Part shown: positions 32,450 through 45,642 of the stretch, piece after piece
Layout: each line of letters starts with the position of its first letter
Numbering within the stretch: position 1 is the stretch's first letter
NCBI GenBank assembly: GCA_964023275.1
Contig: OZ029913.1
Coordinates: 46,131,976 to 46,195,975 of the forward strand
Direction: 5' to 3'
Length of the DNA: 64,000 nucleotides
Origin: Norana najaformis
Taxonomy: Eukaryota > Annelida > Clitellata > Crassiclitellata > Hormogastridae
The notes under the pieces: generated by a model
The model's input: the letters and a program-made list of their open reading frames with translations, nothing else
Told to the model about the DNA's origin: nothing
The model's database searches: none
Position numbers and translations under genes: made by a program

Positions 32450-32999
32450 AATTAAAATTCTACTTGCTTCAGGTGGCCAAAAGAACATCATATCATTTCT
32501 ATGCTAATGAAATACTCAAATTTACATTTCTTTTGACAGTACTTAAATCTTTGCATTGGCTTCCTGTTCAGAAAAGAATTTTTCTAAAATTGGGACTTAC
32601 AGTTTTTAAAACATTAAACTCTGGCCAAACAAAATATTTAGATTAGTCCTCATTCCCCAGACTAATCGTTATTCAACCAGGTCAGCTGAATGCCTTTCTC
32701 TGGTTGTGCCAAAACCTAGAACGGTTCTTGTGAAAGGGGTTTTTTGGTTGCTGAACCTACATTTGGAATTCTCTTCCAGCATCTGTGTATTATGCTCAGT
32801 CTCGTGTCATGTTCTCAACCGAAGACATACCTTTTTCAGTTTGCTTAAATCTGATGTAGGCTGCCTCTCTGTTTCATTGGACTGACTTTTTCGATATATA
32901 TCTGACTCTGGCTTGAATTTGGTGCTCCATCGTTTGACGCCTGATGCACTAGGCACCGGAACTATTGAAGTTTCTAATTAATAATAATAATAATAATAA
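32450..32999 (+). mobile_element. CR1/L2-like retrotransposon end with (TAA)n tail
   Basis: Reads VLKSLHWLPVQKRIFLKLGL, then TVFKTLNSGQTKYLD and a WNSLPASVYYAQS block. A noncoding 3' region ('ggtgctccatcgtttgacgc' … 'gcactaggcacc') ends in taataataataataat (32978-32999). The same 3' region recurs at 58850-59130 (+) and, reversed, at 39690-39760. Confidence 0.8.
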
Positions 33000-33539
33000 T
33001 GTCTCTGAAAATGTGATAGCATAGGACGCAGTCAAACACACCTTTGTTTTTATAGTGCATATCATCAGGTGTGGGGTTTGTAAAAACTTTGTATAACTTG
33101 AATTAACTTCATGATACCCACTAATACGGTAGTTCCAGAAAGCCATGTTAGTTGGGCCCATAGCTGACTTAATAGTTTACAAGTGCATTTCACATAGTAT
33201 CTTTGGTTGCTATATTTAGATTTCTTGGGCTGTAAAGTAGTGCCAAGAAGTCAGGTTTGATAACAGCGTAACACATAACAACATTAACAAATCTTTAACA
33301 TATAATTAAGTTAGAACAATTATAGTCTTTAGCAGTCACTTCTAATTCAGCCACCTGCCACAAATTCGTTTACTGGTGTTCTGCAACTTACAGTACTGTA
33401 CAGTCTAGAAAATAAGGTAGGCTCTTGGAACCATCTGCATAAAATAAACTGGTATAACCTGCACACTGAGATAACCTGCAGGTGGGGTACAGGTTTGTAA
33501 AATCTGATATAACCCTTTAATATAACCCCATAATTTTGT

Positions 33540-33662
33540 TCTTCTTATGGCATCTTTGGACAATCCCTCTGACTTGATGCAGCACTAGTGAATAAACTGG
33601 TGCTCTGCGCTTAGCTTTAAAGTAGTGCTTTAGAAATTCTTGCGATTATGATTACGATATAA
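33540..33662 (+). mobile_element. CR1/L2-like 3' tail fragment
   Basis: 'gaataaactggtgctctgcg' … 'gtgctttagaaattcttgcg' followed by 'attatgattacgat', the tail of the family at 1-5313. Only about 120 bp remain. Confidence 0.65.
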
Positions 33663-34289
33663 CTCGCGGGAATATGTTACACGAAACAGTACTCATCAGC
33701 ATGCAAGTACAATGCCTTCAAATACCATCCATAAATTCTAGCCAATTGTAAGTAATCATAATGGTATTTTTAATTTTAAGCAGAGCAGTCGGTTTTAATT
33801 TTTGAATATTTACTTTTCATTTCTGCTTATATAAAGGAAGTACTGTTTTAAAGTAGTTTATTTGATCGATATCCTGCTTTAATGTAAAATTTTGCAGGCC
33901 ACTTCTGTTTTATTTGGACCCATCCAATCTCACCACATAAGGCTTGTGCTTTTAGCAAGTCTCCAACATAGCTGCAAATCTGACGTATACCAGGCACCCT
34001 AGCATTTCAGTGAGCTTGTGAGCTCACCCACAAAAGTGAAACTTCTTGACTTTCTTAATGGTAGTTAAGTTGCCCCATCTTTCTAATCACTGTTTGGTTT
34101 CAGTCATCATTAGAATGCTCTTTTACACTCTCTGCCTACTTGCCATATAAATTTTACTGTACCTATTGTTCGTTCAATACATGTGATACTTCCAGCCAGC
34201 ACAGTATGTCACCATAGGGCAAAGTCAACTATCCTATTCTGAAGTCCCTTTTATGACTACTTATTTTATCTCATTCAGCCAGCTACATG

Positions 34290-36350
34290 TAAGCTGCCTA
34301 TGCATCTCTGTTTGGTTGGTGTCGGTCATGCTTCACACTGTTCACACTGCACTACATCCCCATCTGGTTCAAGGACACACGTTAACATCTCCCTAGCTTG
34401 CCTTCTGCTCCTTCTGCCTACTGACACAGAACTGAATCCTGGCCCTTGTTGTCTTCACATCATTGATTTTTGTCACCTAAACATTCACTCTATCCATAAC
34501 TAATCCCCATCACTCTTAAATTATATCTGTAATCATCCCACTGATATTCTTGCTTTAAACTAAACCTGGCTTCATTTTAGATATAAATAATACCTTCATA
34601 TCTCTTTCTCTCCTGATTGAGCCTTAGCTGGAGGGTCAAAGTGGAGGGGTAACCTTTCTCTACGAGTCCCATCTTAAGCTGTCTTGCTTCCCTCTTCCTA
34701 TTCTGCCCCAAAGTATTTTGAATGTCTTGCCATGACTCTTGACCTGCGTCAAGCGTTGCGGAATAATAGGGGGCAAACATTTATCAACCTCCATCACTTC
34801 TGCTCCCCGGCTTTCTTGCAAAATTTCAAATGTACTTCTGTTTGATCTCATATCCTTCAGAACTCATTACAACTGGCAATTTCATTATACATTTGTATAC
34901 TTCAGACAACTCAATAAAATTCAAAAACCTTCTCTCAGCCTCTTACTCATGACTCAAGCAATAAGCTTTCCTTCCTCCAGTGCCCATGGTTTGGTCTACC
35001 CACTTCTCAAGAAGCCAACCCTTTCTCCAGAAGATTAATCAAGTTACTGTCCCATTTCTACCCTAAACTTCATTCCCAAGGTCCTTGAGAGGATTGTAGC
35101 TGATAGGCTTAGCTGTCACTTGTCATCTCACTCAAAAAACGCCTTCTTTTCTGTCAGCCTATTGTAATATTATAAACGCCATTCAAATGAAACTGCACTA
35201 CTTGCTGTCCATGCTGATACAATCTGCTCTGTGGACAAAGGAAAGGTCACTGCTCGCATCCTTCTTGGCTTGTCAGCTGCCTATGATACAGATGACATGC
35301 TTCTTCTTGATGCTGTCAGCCGGTTTGATTCTTACTTGCATCCTCGCACTCAATTGGTCCATATATAGGAATTTACCTCAACATCAACTGTTTTGCCGCA
35401 GTGCTCGGTACACGGCCATCTCCTTTTTACCCTTTATACTATACCACTAGGTGCAGTTCTTGCTGACTGTTCACTGCATTACCATTTATAAGCTGACAAC
35501 ACAGCTTTTGATTTCTTTCACAGTTCCACTTCTGTCCATTCTCTGCAACTACTCTCGGCTGTTTTTCCAGATATACAGGCTTGGATGAAATTCGGTAAGC
35601 TTTTTTAGAACCCCTCCAAAACTGAATTCCTTCTTATGGGTTCAAGACAGCAGCTGCACAAGTTTAACTTGCATACTTCTATTAACCAGTTGTCACTTCC
35701 ACTGAGTCTTCACTTAACTGGGTGTCATATTTGATTTCAATACGACTTTCTCAGAGCATATTCAAGCCACTTGCATATCTGTTCATTTTCGTAAACAAGA
35801 CATCCACAGAGTAAGACCACATGTACCTTGGAATTTCTTGATTCCATTGGCTAACACTCTAGTTTCTTATTACTTTTAAATGGCATCACAGAGACAAATC
35901 TGCCCAAATTACATATGTTTAAGAACTCCTTGGCCAGAGCTATAACAAAAACACCCAAATTCCAACATACCACCCCACACAGCAATCACTGAACTAGCTT
36001 CCTAAACAAGAAAGAACTTCTCTCATAATTTATAAAGAAATGCACATTGGTTGTCCAAAAACACACAAAGTCCTTTGCAGAAACATAAAATTACTTGAAA
36101 CAAATAATAACAATGAAATGCAGACTTGGTCACAGCAGAGGTCCAAGCATACAAGAATTACTGAGCAAATTCCATGCAAGATCAACCAATTTTTAAAAAA
36201 TGAATATAAAAGGCAAAAATGGCCAAAACGGCTGCATAAATGTGCAGAATGTCCAAATTTTAGAAAGTCACTGTTCAACTTTTTTGCATTCAAACATCAT
36301 TTACATCACCAACGTGAATAATGCCTTTAGGTGCCCTTAAAACGCACTAT
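34290..36350 (+). mobile_element. CR1/L2-like retrotransposon with endonuclease start, heavily decayed
   Basis: The 5' part reads LLLLPTDTELNPGPC…CHLNIHSI (34405-34495), the N-terminus of the endonuclease domain. The RT part begins with GLVYPLLKKPTLSPED (34990-35035), then NFIPKVLERIV, a GKVTA-LLGLSAAYDT-type block (35245-35290) and later C-terminal helices up to about 35950. Almost every motif is in a different frame, so it is old. It lies antisense in a RASA1-like intron. Confidence 0.75.
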
Positions 36351-36575
36351 ACAACTGTAGTATCCCTACATGTTTGTAATGGTTGTTAGACATGTCTGTA
36401 ATTCACATATAAATAATAGCAAAACTGCATCAAGGCTAAATGAAGTGATTCTAATTATTTCTTTCCACAGCAACAAAAAGCAGACTGCACCGAAAAAGAA
36501 GCAGTTGTGCATAAAGAAGGCATGAACAGAGGCGCCTGGCATGAGGCACTCTGCTGCACGGCACTTGCTACTTAC

Positions 36576-36691
36576 ATTGGATAAGTTTCTGCAGCAGCAA
36601 TGATAGCATTAACAACATCGTTGAGGAGAAAAATTAGATGTTTGGAGTTGATGTCTGCATCTGCTGGGTTGTCCAACATGTTCGGATTGAT
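36576..36691 (-). CDS. RASA1: RASA1-like exon c
   Basis: 116 bp, acceptor CATTTAG, donor CCAAT|GTAAGT. It reads INPNMLDNPADADINSKHLI, then FLLNDVVNAIIAAAETYP. This matches the helical segment between the finger loop and the YIxGCLQ block. Leaves in phase 2. Confidence 0.88.
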
Positions 36692-36699
36692 CTAAATGA

Positions 36700-38065
36700 A
36701 CCATGAAGAACAACATGAACAACTTATTTATTACAGTAACATCATGTCGTCTGCTTCACGCTTCCTTACAGGTCATGGAATTAATTGTTTTATCAGCTGA
36801 ACTGAAAATATTAAATAGCAAACCCGTTGCTGTACAACCTTTTATTATCTGGCAGCATGAAAAGGTCAATGCACAATACAAGTGTCTAGATACAAACAAA
36901 TTTAACAAATAACAAACTTTTACTAGTATAATCAGATTTGTGTTGTTCAGAAACTGAAAGCCTTTCAAAAATAGGGCCTTTGGCTATGCTAGGAGATGTC
37001 AAATAAAATCAAGCAATGTTAACTAAATTTCATTTATCAGCCTTCATCAACCAGGCTCTCTGAAACCATATCTTTAAGTGCACTGGTTGATTGAAGACCA
37101 CCTTGTAGTAAGCCAACAAGTGAATGACAACTTTCTCCATCTTATCCAGTTACATAGCTAAGCAGTGAATTTCCAATCTGACATGAAGCACAGGCATTAC
37201 TGTTTTGCTGCACTCAGCACTTACATAATGGCAGAGTGTGAAACTGCCTTCATTATATTGTCTATCTGCCTGAAGGTTCTTGCACTTCATATCAATTATG
37301 ACTTTGCAGTTCTCAACACTAAAGAAGCTTTTGCTGCTAATTAATGCTTTGTCATATTTTAAAACTAATAAAGAGGTGGCCACAAAATTCTTAAATATGA
37401 CTGCATGAGACAGAGATGTGACCATTCCCTTACAACTGACCAGCTAAAGGTCATCTAGTAATTATTTAGTATTTAGACAACTTGTGTGCATGAGCATTTC
37501 ACCATTTTCTGCACACTCATTCTGGAGCATAGTTGTGTCCATGATGTTTCCAATTGACTCCATCTATGGCTACTTACCAGTTCAGTCGTCAGCCTGTCAG
37601 CCTTTGCATGTGTAATCAGTGTTTGAAATTTAAGAAAGCCATAAATAATGTGTAACACAAGGTCTAACATGCATAGGTCTGCCATCTGTATACAGGTATA
37701 CCTAGGTCATGCAACCAATCACGCAACTCTTCCAACATTTTGAGAGTGGCAGAAGGTATTACAGCTAAAAGTGCCTAGTGTAAGTTTGTTCAGTTTTGAA
37801 GCACAGTTTGTCTGAAGATTTTGACTTTATCTCCAACAAAATTAAGTGTTATCGGGTGCCAGAAAATGTTTGTGTTGGTGGTACAAGTCGTATACTGGTA
37901 CAGAGGCACGCCAAGCTCTTCATAAGTCACCACTGTTGGAAGGCATTCAGCTTCCGTTACAGGTTTTTTGGAAGCATTCAGGTTGCACTAACATAAAGGA
38001 CATGCACAGGTAGTATATAAGTTTGAAACAGGCAGATAGTTTGGTGTATGCATGTATGTATCACT
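36700..38065. other. Intronic sequence
   Basis: Between RASA1-like exons c and b. Open frames at 37150-37425 (-), 37473-37685 (-) and 37796-37996 (+) show no recognisable family. No structured repeat seen. Confidence 0.4.
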
Positions 38066-38074
38066 AAATTGTAA

Positions 38075-38935
38075 AGCGCCTTTTAAGTAACTCACAAAGG
38101 CGCTGCAGCATGGCTACCTAACGGTCTCTAAATACGAACGTCTTGAGACGGGCAGAAAATGTTTCTTGAACTGTTGAACAGGTGAGGGATTGGATGTCTG
38201 GTGGAAGAGTGTTCCAGAGAGATGGCCCCACAGTGGAGAAGGCGCGGCCCGCCCGAGCAGACGTACGAGAACGCGGTACAATGAGTTGACCATGTGTCGC
38301 CGATCGCAGTCTCTGTCAACCAGGTTGATCAGCAACCGGCTTGATGAGCTCATTGATATAATCCGGCGCTGAGCCAACGATCGAGGACCTGACCATGAGG
38401 AATATTTTGAACTGTAACCACCATCTGGACCCTCGAGACACAGGCTGCGGTGTCAGATGGATGGCAAGTCGCATATATCTGCACATCATGGGCATATTGA
38501 TGAACCAGTGCACCGAGATCTGTGACGACCTGGGTTAGATCGGCAGTATAGAGTATGTAGAGGAGTGGCCCGAGAACCGAACCCTGTGGCACGCCACAGA
38601 GAACCGGTATACAGCTCGATGCATCCCTCCTGACCTCAACCCTCATAGTCCTCCCGTCGAGGAAAGAGTGTATCCATTCAAGTGTCCGGCCGTGCAAAAC
38701 CAAACGAGGTTTCGAGACGAGTCAGGAGAATCTGATGATCCACAGTGTCGAATGCTGCGCTTATATCAAGGAGAGCGAACAGCGTGACCTTCCCTGTGTC
38801 GATTGCATCAGAGATGTCGGAGACAAGTTGAAGGACCACCGTCTCAGTCGAATGGCCCTTCCTAAAACCGGACTGACTAGTCAAGTTGTAGTATTCGAGA
38901 TTCTTTGCTACAATCTGCCCATCTGGTCGCTCAGT
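38075..38935 (-). mobile_element. Non-LTR retrotransposon RT region, third subfamily
   Basis: Minus strand: SQSGFRKGHSTETVVLQLVS and LLDISAAFDTVDHQILLTRL (38880-38720), then RTLEWIHSFLDGR, LCGVPQGSVLGPLLYILYTA (38610-38550), HQYAHDVQIY (first catalytic Asp of YADD changed to His) and SSSRLLINLV in the C-terminus. GC-richer than the surrounding intron and less frameshifted than other copies, so probably younger. The 5' end and endonuclease are missing. Confidence 0.88.
38076..38105. repeat. 9-bp stem hairpin in a retroelement 3' end
   Basis: AGCGCCTTT (38076-38084) and AAAGGCGCT (38097-38105) form a perfect stem with a 12-base loop. A diverged version sits at 50568-50596, and shorter 'agcgctatataaat' forms occur at 18165 and 49022. 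Confidence 0.7.
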
Positions 38936-39224
38936 ACAGAGACGGTAACGAAAACTTCTTTAACGAACTACAGAAAACTGCAATATACCTGTTCAGCAGT
39001 ATCATCAGCACCAAGAATTTGCAATTTTTGTTAAGTTTCTTTAAAAGTCTCAATTATTACTCTTTATTATTTTGCCAGCATTACAGTTTCACAGCCCTTA
39101 GAAAGGGTTTCCACAGATGTAGAACAGCATATCTTGTTACTCCTTTCTTAAACTGATCAGTGGAGATTCTCCTTTCCTAAAATCATCAGTGGAAATTTAT
39201 GGCTGTGAATTATGATAATCATGC

Positions 39225-39420
39225 TGGTAGAGTCATCAGATAAATCCAAACAAAAGACTTCTATACTGCCATTATCAAAATGCCCAAGGCATCAATTGAT
39301 GGTCGCTTGAAGTGAAATAACAGCTAAAAATCATAATCCATTGATGAAGCCATGCTGAATTCCAACAGGTCAGAGAAACCAGAAGCTAGGCTATTGTGGG
39401 TGAGATCAGATCTAGTATCT
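39225..39420 (-). mobile_element. 3' tail fragment of the 19520-21058 family
   Basis: Plus strand reads 'actgccattatcaaaatgcc', 'caaggcatcaattgatgg' and 'aatccattgatgaagcca', matching the reverse tail at 47340-47450. It ends 69 bp before RASA1-like exon b. Confidence 0.6.
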
Positions 39421-39488
39421 TACACAGCAAAAGAATTGAGTTGAAACACTTGAGACATGTGCAAATGCAAAAGTTCAACTATGCCTAC

Positions 39489-39631
39489 CTCACATGACTG
39501 CTTACTCTCCATGATCTTATTTATTGTCCCATGTACAGCCGTGTGGAGGAACTGCGTGCTTGTCATCTTCATATACTGGTCCATCAGAGTTGATGCCAAA
39601 GTATTCCCTCGAAACAAATTCTCCTTTGAAT
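39489..39631 (-). CDS. RASA1: RASA1-like exon b: arginine-finger exon
   Basis: 143 bp between acceptor ACTGACAG and donor GAG|GTAGGC. It reads SKENLFRGNTLASTLMDQYM, then KMTSTQFLHT and NKIMESKQSCE. The Arg in LFRGN corresponds to the catalytic arginine finger (Arg789 in human p120GAP). Enters in phase 1, leaves in phase 0. Confidence 0.93.
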
Positions 39632-39689
39632 CTGTCAGTTTCAACAAGAATTAATGTTAATTAATTGATTGTCAATATTAATTAATAAT

Positions 39690-41050
39690 TAATAACTTCT
39701 GTTGCACTGGCACAACAAAACCAAGCTGCATTCAGTTCAATAATGATCAAGAAGATCAGTCAACAAAGACGAGGAGGCAGCCTATGGTGGATAAGCAATT
39801 TGAAAAAGGTAAGTCTTAAGTTACGAAAAAAATGACACAACACAAACTCCCAAGTAGAACAAACAGATAAAGGAGCAGAGTTCCAAAATCTAGGTCCCTC
39901 AATCAAAAAAGTCCATTCAGCAAGAACAGTTCTAGTCTTTGGTATCACCCGACAAAGCAATCAGATGACCTGGTTAAATAATGATGTCTGGGGAATGAGG
40001 ACTGATTTTAGGTATTGTGTTGGCTAGAGTGTAATGTTTATAATTTATAAGCCTCAACAATTACCCATTCAAGAATAATAGATAAAAATTCAAAGTTGAG
40101 ATGGAGTCTGCAATAAGACAGGTCACTGAGTTGAAAGGAGGTTCCTTTGTGGTCAACAGGATGTCTATTTAGCAATGAACAAACTATGGTATGAGTAGAT
40201 GAAAAGGGTCTGCGTTGGAACAGATGGAAAGGATCCCTCATGCAATGAGAAAATGAATATATATGTAATGAATCGACCCAGGACATCAAAGCACTCTTCC
40301 AGAAGAGATACACGAATAGTGTCAAGGAGACACCTTTTATAAGGTGAAGAAAAGATGAGTCTGCAAAACTCTGCAAGACTCGTTGGCTGGGAGCAGTCTA
40401 AGAAAAGAGATGAAGAACTAGGATGAAGAAATGTATCACATACAGAGTATACAGAGTAACCAACAAATTTCAGCCTTATACCAGAAATTTTATCTGCAAA
40501 GAAGGTGAAAAATTTATAGGGAAAGTTCTTGGGTAGCTGAGAACAAAGTAGAGGATACATTTAATTCCTCTCTATGTAATGACTTATTTAAGGCCATCAC
40601 AAAGTTTCTGGTGAAGCAGAACTTTCAGCAATTAAATTTTTAAATATGCAGATTTGGCAGAAGAAACACGTTTTCCCACAAATTTGCACAGTTGCTTAAA
40701 ACTAGTGTGGTCAGAGAGAAGGCAAGAGTGGTGCCACCAATGCTCTAACTGACTTCTGTGATGCCTAGCTGCAGAAATGACAAAGTTAAATCAAGACTGT
40801 GATGTGTGCTCAACTACTCTCTTAGTTTTAAAAGGAATTGGCCTGTAGCACATATGACTGAACTGAAACAGCAACACCAGGAACCAGATAAAATGATTGG
40901 GCTGAGTTAAAAAATAGACCAGACCACAGTGATGTATGGTGCAAATCCAATGACAGGCCTGTCTCCATCAGATTTGGTAAGGGGCAGGAAGAAGAATAAT
41001 GTACAACATAGAAGCAAGCAATGTAATGGAGCACCCATAATAACAGTGAC
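39690..41050 (-). mobile_element. CR1/L2-like retrotransposon lacking its RT core
   Basis: Minus strand: a block before the RT domain (FAEFCRLIFSSPYKRCLLDT-like reading at about 40400-40340, FFADKISGIRLKF at about 40500, ITYIFIFSLHEGSFP at about 40260), then a jump to the C-terminus (LIEGPRFWNSAPL, 39900-39865) and an AT-rich tail of TAAT repeats at 39660-39700. The catalytic palm is deleted. It is the same 3' end as at 32450-32999. Confidence 0.7.
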
Positions 41051-41059
41051 AGAAATTAA

Positions 41060-42465
41060 ATCAGCAATCACTGTAACAGAATTAAAACACAAGGAAAAGA
41101 GGCACCGCAAGTAAAAAAAAGGAGTTACCTAAAGAGAAAAGTTCTTCTTCAGTTCATGGGTGATTAATTAATGAAGATACCAAAATAAGCCAGCAGTTAA
41201 AACCATAAAATTAAGTGAATGTGGAGAAGGCTTGCTGTGCCTATCCACGATGTCATGTGCGCAAACAGCACGCGAATCAACAAGAAGAGAAAATAAATAA
41301 GTAAAACTTATCTCAGAAACATAAGAAAAGAAAAAAATTAGCCAGAAAATAAAAATTTGAAAATCAAAATCAATAATTTAACTGTTAAAAAATGACAAAA
41401 TTTATATAAAAGAATTACAAGAAATTAAAAATGAACATATCGTGTAGACTAGACTGCCTCCCTGCTAATTAACCTGCAATTTAAAAAGAATACTAAGTGG
41501 AACTGCAATAGTTTTCATAATCAATGTGAAGAATTCACAAGAAGTTTCTTAAAAACAACAAAAAACAACAACAACAACAATACTACTACTACTAATGATA
41601 ATTAGTATTCTCCATAGTCAGAGTATCGAGTACTCATGACTTACAATTCTGATTATCCCCTCATTTTATAAAAATGCAATCTGTCTGAATATATGCATTT
41701 ATTTTATTGAAACTTTTGTGCTGTTCCATGTTCTAAACTAATCTACTACTATTCATGTTTTCTCTTTAAAATATTGCTTTATGGAAAATACAACTTTTTA
41801 GCTGAGGACCTTAGGAAAGTAAGATCCTCAAGAGAGGTAATCTATATAACAACTTTCATTTGTATAACTATTAGCTCCTCTTTGTATAATTTCAACCACG
41901 CTAGAGCAACACATGCAACCTTCTACATAACTGTCATGCTCAGAGCCTCACAATTGTAATCAGTCGGTGATCATTATGCAATAATTCCTCACTGGATGGC
42001 CAATCATAAATCAGAGACCTCATGAAGGCATGTCGACCAACTGGCGACATCTACATAATATTATTATTTTGAATATTAAGTAGACTGCGCTAGTAATTTC
42101 TTTGTTGCTATTATTATGGAACTTGCCAATGGTCGTAGTCATACTCACAGGGCAAGTTTTTCTTCTAAAAATTTTCAACATTTGCATATAACCTGGAGAT
42201 GATTATAAACTAGTACTTGTAACAGAATTAAGCATTCTTGCTTTCACTGACGACTTTACTAAATTACATAACCACAAAAGTAACAAGAATGCATTTTCAC
42301 AAGTATAATTAAATAGGCTATGCATGGTTTATTCAGCATTGTAATTGCAACTTGCAACTTCTATAGTGCTGGTATCTAATTCCCAAGACTTCAACCATTG
42401 GTGCATCAAAATCAAGCCCTGTTCCCTCCGGAGGAATTAATAAATTGTCCGCCAATATTGATCTG
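41060..42465. other. Intronic sequence
   Basis: AT-rich. A short compound microsatellite, (AAC)n followed by (TAC)n, lies at 41555-41595. Nothing else recognisable. Confidence 0.45.
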
Positions 42466-42469
42466 CTGC

Positions 42470-42830
42470 ACAAGGCTGCAATACTAAAACGTAAGCGTGT
42501 CTCTAATTACGGCTCTGCTAACCATCCCAGTCTTGAGCTCATCTCCAGCTTGTGTGTCGCCAATGGGGGTGAAGATCATCCTCCACCGACCAAGTCCATA
42601 TGCACCTGGGCCGACCGACTGGTATCTTAAAGCTCCTAGAGTGGCAGAAATCAAGGCTCGGAGCGCTCTAGCATGGACCTGCCTGCTATCGGACCATGTG
42701 AAGTGTCCAAACAAGCAATTATTGCATGTTTCAAGAAGGCATAAATTAAAGATGACAGAAGCTGACAACACAGATGAAGAAAGTGAAGACCGCACAAAAG
42801 ATAGTAGCGAACCTCCTTTTCATCCACACT
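42470..42830 (-). mobile_element. RTE-like retrotransposon C-terminus
   Basis: Minus-strand frames read WSDSRQVHARALRALISATL and then a VEDDLHPHWRHTSWR block with AQDWDG, matching the C-terminus at 22870-23200. 5'-truncated and frameshifted. Confidence 0.7.
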
Positions 42831-42839
42831 TGATTTAAT

Positions 42840-43870
42840 GTACATACTTATTAGTGTTAAGTTTCAATGTGGGGATTAGTTACAGTAGTCAATTATGAAT
42901 TTAGTGTAATTTTAGCTGGCCAGCAATAGAGTAAGTAGGACTTTAACATTACTAAATTCCAGCGTAAGTAGTTAGCTAAATTTAGTTTAGATGGGGAATT
43001 TATGCTGACTTGACTGAGCATTTCCAGTGCAAATCAAACGTCCAATGAAAACGTTATGAACAGTGAAATGTCAAAATCGCAATGGATTTTACAGACGACA
43101 TTTTACCATAAAAATGGATGAGGTGATCATGTCTTTGCCTGGTTTAGTGTCTACATCACAGCCTTGGCGGACGATCTGTGAGGCGTATTTAAGAAGAGAA
43201 CGTTGAGAAATCAAGAGTCTTGTGTTGGTCACGGAAGCGATAAGACTGTGTGGATTGCCTTCACATTTCTTGAGTAAAAGTGAAGATTTGGCGATTTAAG
43301 CGTAATTAATTACTGCAAGATTTGCAATCAGTTACGTTATAGTTTCTGCAGAGGAAGCTGTAAGACTTACCGAAAGAAAGAGAGTTGATTCGGTCAAAAG
43401 GGAAATGTGAAAAGAAATCCTTAGCCAAAATGTGGCTAAATGGTGGTGAATGAACATTTATCGCAATGCAAAGTGGTCAAACTAAATCCGTTAAAACTTG
43501 TCGAAGATAAGTTGTCATTTTCAGTAGAACTACTGCTAAAACAAGTCAGAAGTCGGTGAACTGGTCATTGCAAAGTTACTTCAAAGAAACAGCAAAATCA
43601 ATCAACAAATTCGATGGGGGATCAACGTCTGCTGGCGAGGATGCCATTTCGAAGCAATTGAAGAAAAGAGCAAAGTGCACAGTCACACATAAGAAAACCA
43701 AACTATGGACGTTACATCCAATGGACAGCGAAAGGAGTCGAGTTTCAAAGAACTCAAGTGAGAGGGAGGTCATTAAATTATTCATAAGTTTAGTGATTAG
43801 CTGGCCATATAAGTAGGTTAACTAAGACATTCTTTGAAACTGCATTTTTTTAAATTAAAGTCTTTCTGGA
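42840..43870 (+). other. Unassigned region with a promoter-like stretch and short open frame
   Basis: 'gcgtatttaagaag' at about 43183 followed by an open, stop-poor leader resembles the 5' region of a mobile element gene. The frame at 43556-43816 reads MNWSLQSYFKETAKSINKFD, then a Lys/Ser-rich sequence that I do not recognise. No terminal repeats were found. Confidence 0.25.
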
Positions 43871-43876
43871 AATAGC

Positions 43877-43904
43877 TTATATATATTATATATATATATA
43901 TATC
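43877..43904. repeat. (TA)n microsatellite
   Basis: tatatatattatatatatatatat, one interruption. Confidence 0.9.
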
Positions 43905-44428
43905 ATTAAAGGCCTTATTCGTTGACTATTCATAACGAGCCAAAACATTAATAGTCAATTGAATGAACAAATGCTTGAGAAAGGTGTAATCAGCATGAGA
44001 TCGATGTTGTAACATGGCGCTGCTCAAGTGTCTGTTCCTATTCATATAACACCTTTGCATCACCACAGATTCAAAGAATAATAGAGTACCACAAAGATTT
44101 CCCATAAGCCCTAGCAGGACTTTTTCAAAGTGATACAAAGACATGGACTTCAATGACCAAACACAAATAAACATTTCTGGTAAATTTAATCTGTTTGTTA
44201 TAAACAACCTGTAAACTCTGGACTTATTAACATGCATATTTGTTTAATTGTTAACAGTGTCTTACTATCATCATTCAATATATTATCATTGGATGCCTTC
44301 AGCTGGCTGGAGTTATTTATAGAACCAAGTAAGTACTGTCAAATCACAAATAACAACAAATGTTGGAAATCTTTAATTCAAAAGTGCAAAAATAATTTTA
44401 TTTAAACAAAGTTATTTTTGAGCAATTA

Positions 44429-44470
44429 TTTGCTAATGATGGCCAAGTACTTTTGGCCGTCATTAGCAAA
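44429..44470. repeat. Hairpin, 16-bp stem with 10-base loop
   Basis: tttgctaatgatggcc (44429-44444) pairs with ggccgtcattagcaaa (44455-44470) with one mismatch. Confidence 0.85.
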
Positions 44471-44589
44471 TGTGATTATACTCAGTGTGGCCCGAAATCT
44501 GTGTATAGTTACATCTTAAACACCAATGCGACCTATGTATAGACTCCACAAAAATTTTGCCATTTTTGCATCATTGTGTCGTATACTGA

Positions 44590-44622
44590 GGAGTGACTTA
44601 TAGTCCGAAAAATATGGTAATA
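44590..44622. repeat. End of a hAT-like miniature element
   Basis: 'gagtgacttatagtccgaaa' then 'aatatggtaa', whose complement (TTACCATATTTTTCGGACTA…) resembles the termini at 57152 and 58388 and the fragment at 60493. No partner end found nearby. Confidence 0.45.
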
Positions 44623-45642
44623 CACTAGACTAGACTAGACTCCAAATGAGAAGCAGGACGAACACTGTCCCACATCAAAATCAAATTCCTAAGACCTTAG
44701 AAGCAGTAATGGTAAAAATGTCTAACTTAATGTGAAGAAAATTAAAACTGAAATGATATATATGAGCTATTTGAATAAACATAGTCAGTGTATATGTCAT
44801 TTCAAGGCAAAGGAAATGATGTAGGGGCCTACAATACATGAAAAGAGATATCTGGGGATGAAGGAAATTTTCCTAAGAAACAGATCAACAATGGCAGAGG
44901 ATTATAAATGTTAAAAATTAAAGAAATAAAATATTATGACTCAAATTTTACACATCAAAATAGCAGTTTGTACAAATGAAAATCAGCATAAGCTATGCAA
45001 AGTTAATGATCATTTGGCAATAACTTCAAGCTAGTGTATCACCGCTCAAGGTAATTCCGTAATACACAGTTCTTTCAATAACACTCATCAGGAGTGGTTT
45101 TATGGATGACAGACATTTCACCTGAAACATAAATACAGCTACCCGCCACAGCCTAATTCTGGACATTTCATTGCATATCATATTATTTTACAACAAAATA
45201 CTATTTTTATGTAACAACAAAAATTAAAGTCACCAAAATATAGCCCAAATGAGACATTTGGACATTTGCAAATATTTTGAAACAAATTTTGTGAATCTTG
45301 AAACAACAAAAAATTTTCTCAGTCAAGCAAGGATGTCATGGCACTATATAAATAGTCTTATAATTATTATAATTATTATTATTATTTTAGATATAAATGA
45401 TGTAGAAAAAATAAAATTAACAAGCTTAGGTGCATAAGTGAGTATTGTCCACCAGCCTTTGCCTTAAGAAAATTTAGTAAATATAGAGTGATAGAAACAT
45501 GTTCAGAAGTCGTTGTTTGAGCTGAATATCATCAAAGAAAGTTACATTTTGCTTCAAAAATCTATATTTAAGCAACTTTTAAGAGGATTGCACTCAAAAG
45601 TTTTTCATTTGCAAGAAAAAAACTAATAAAAAGTTAATATTT

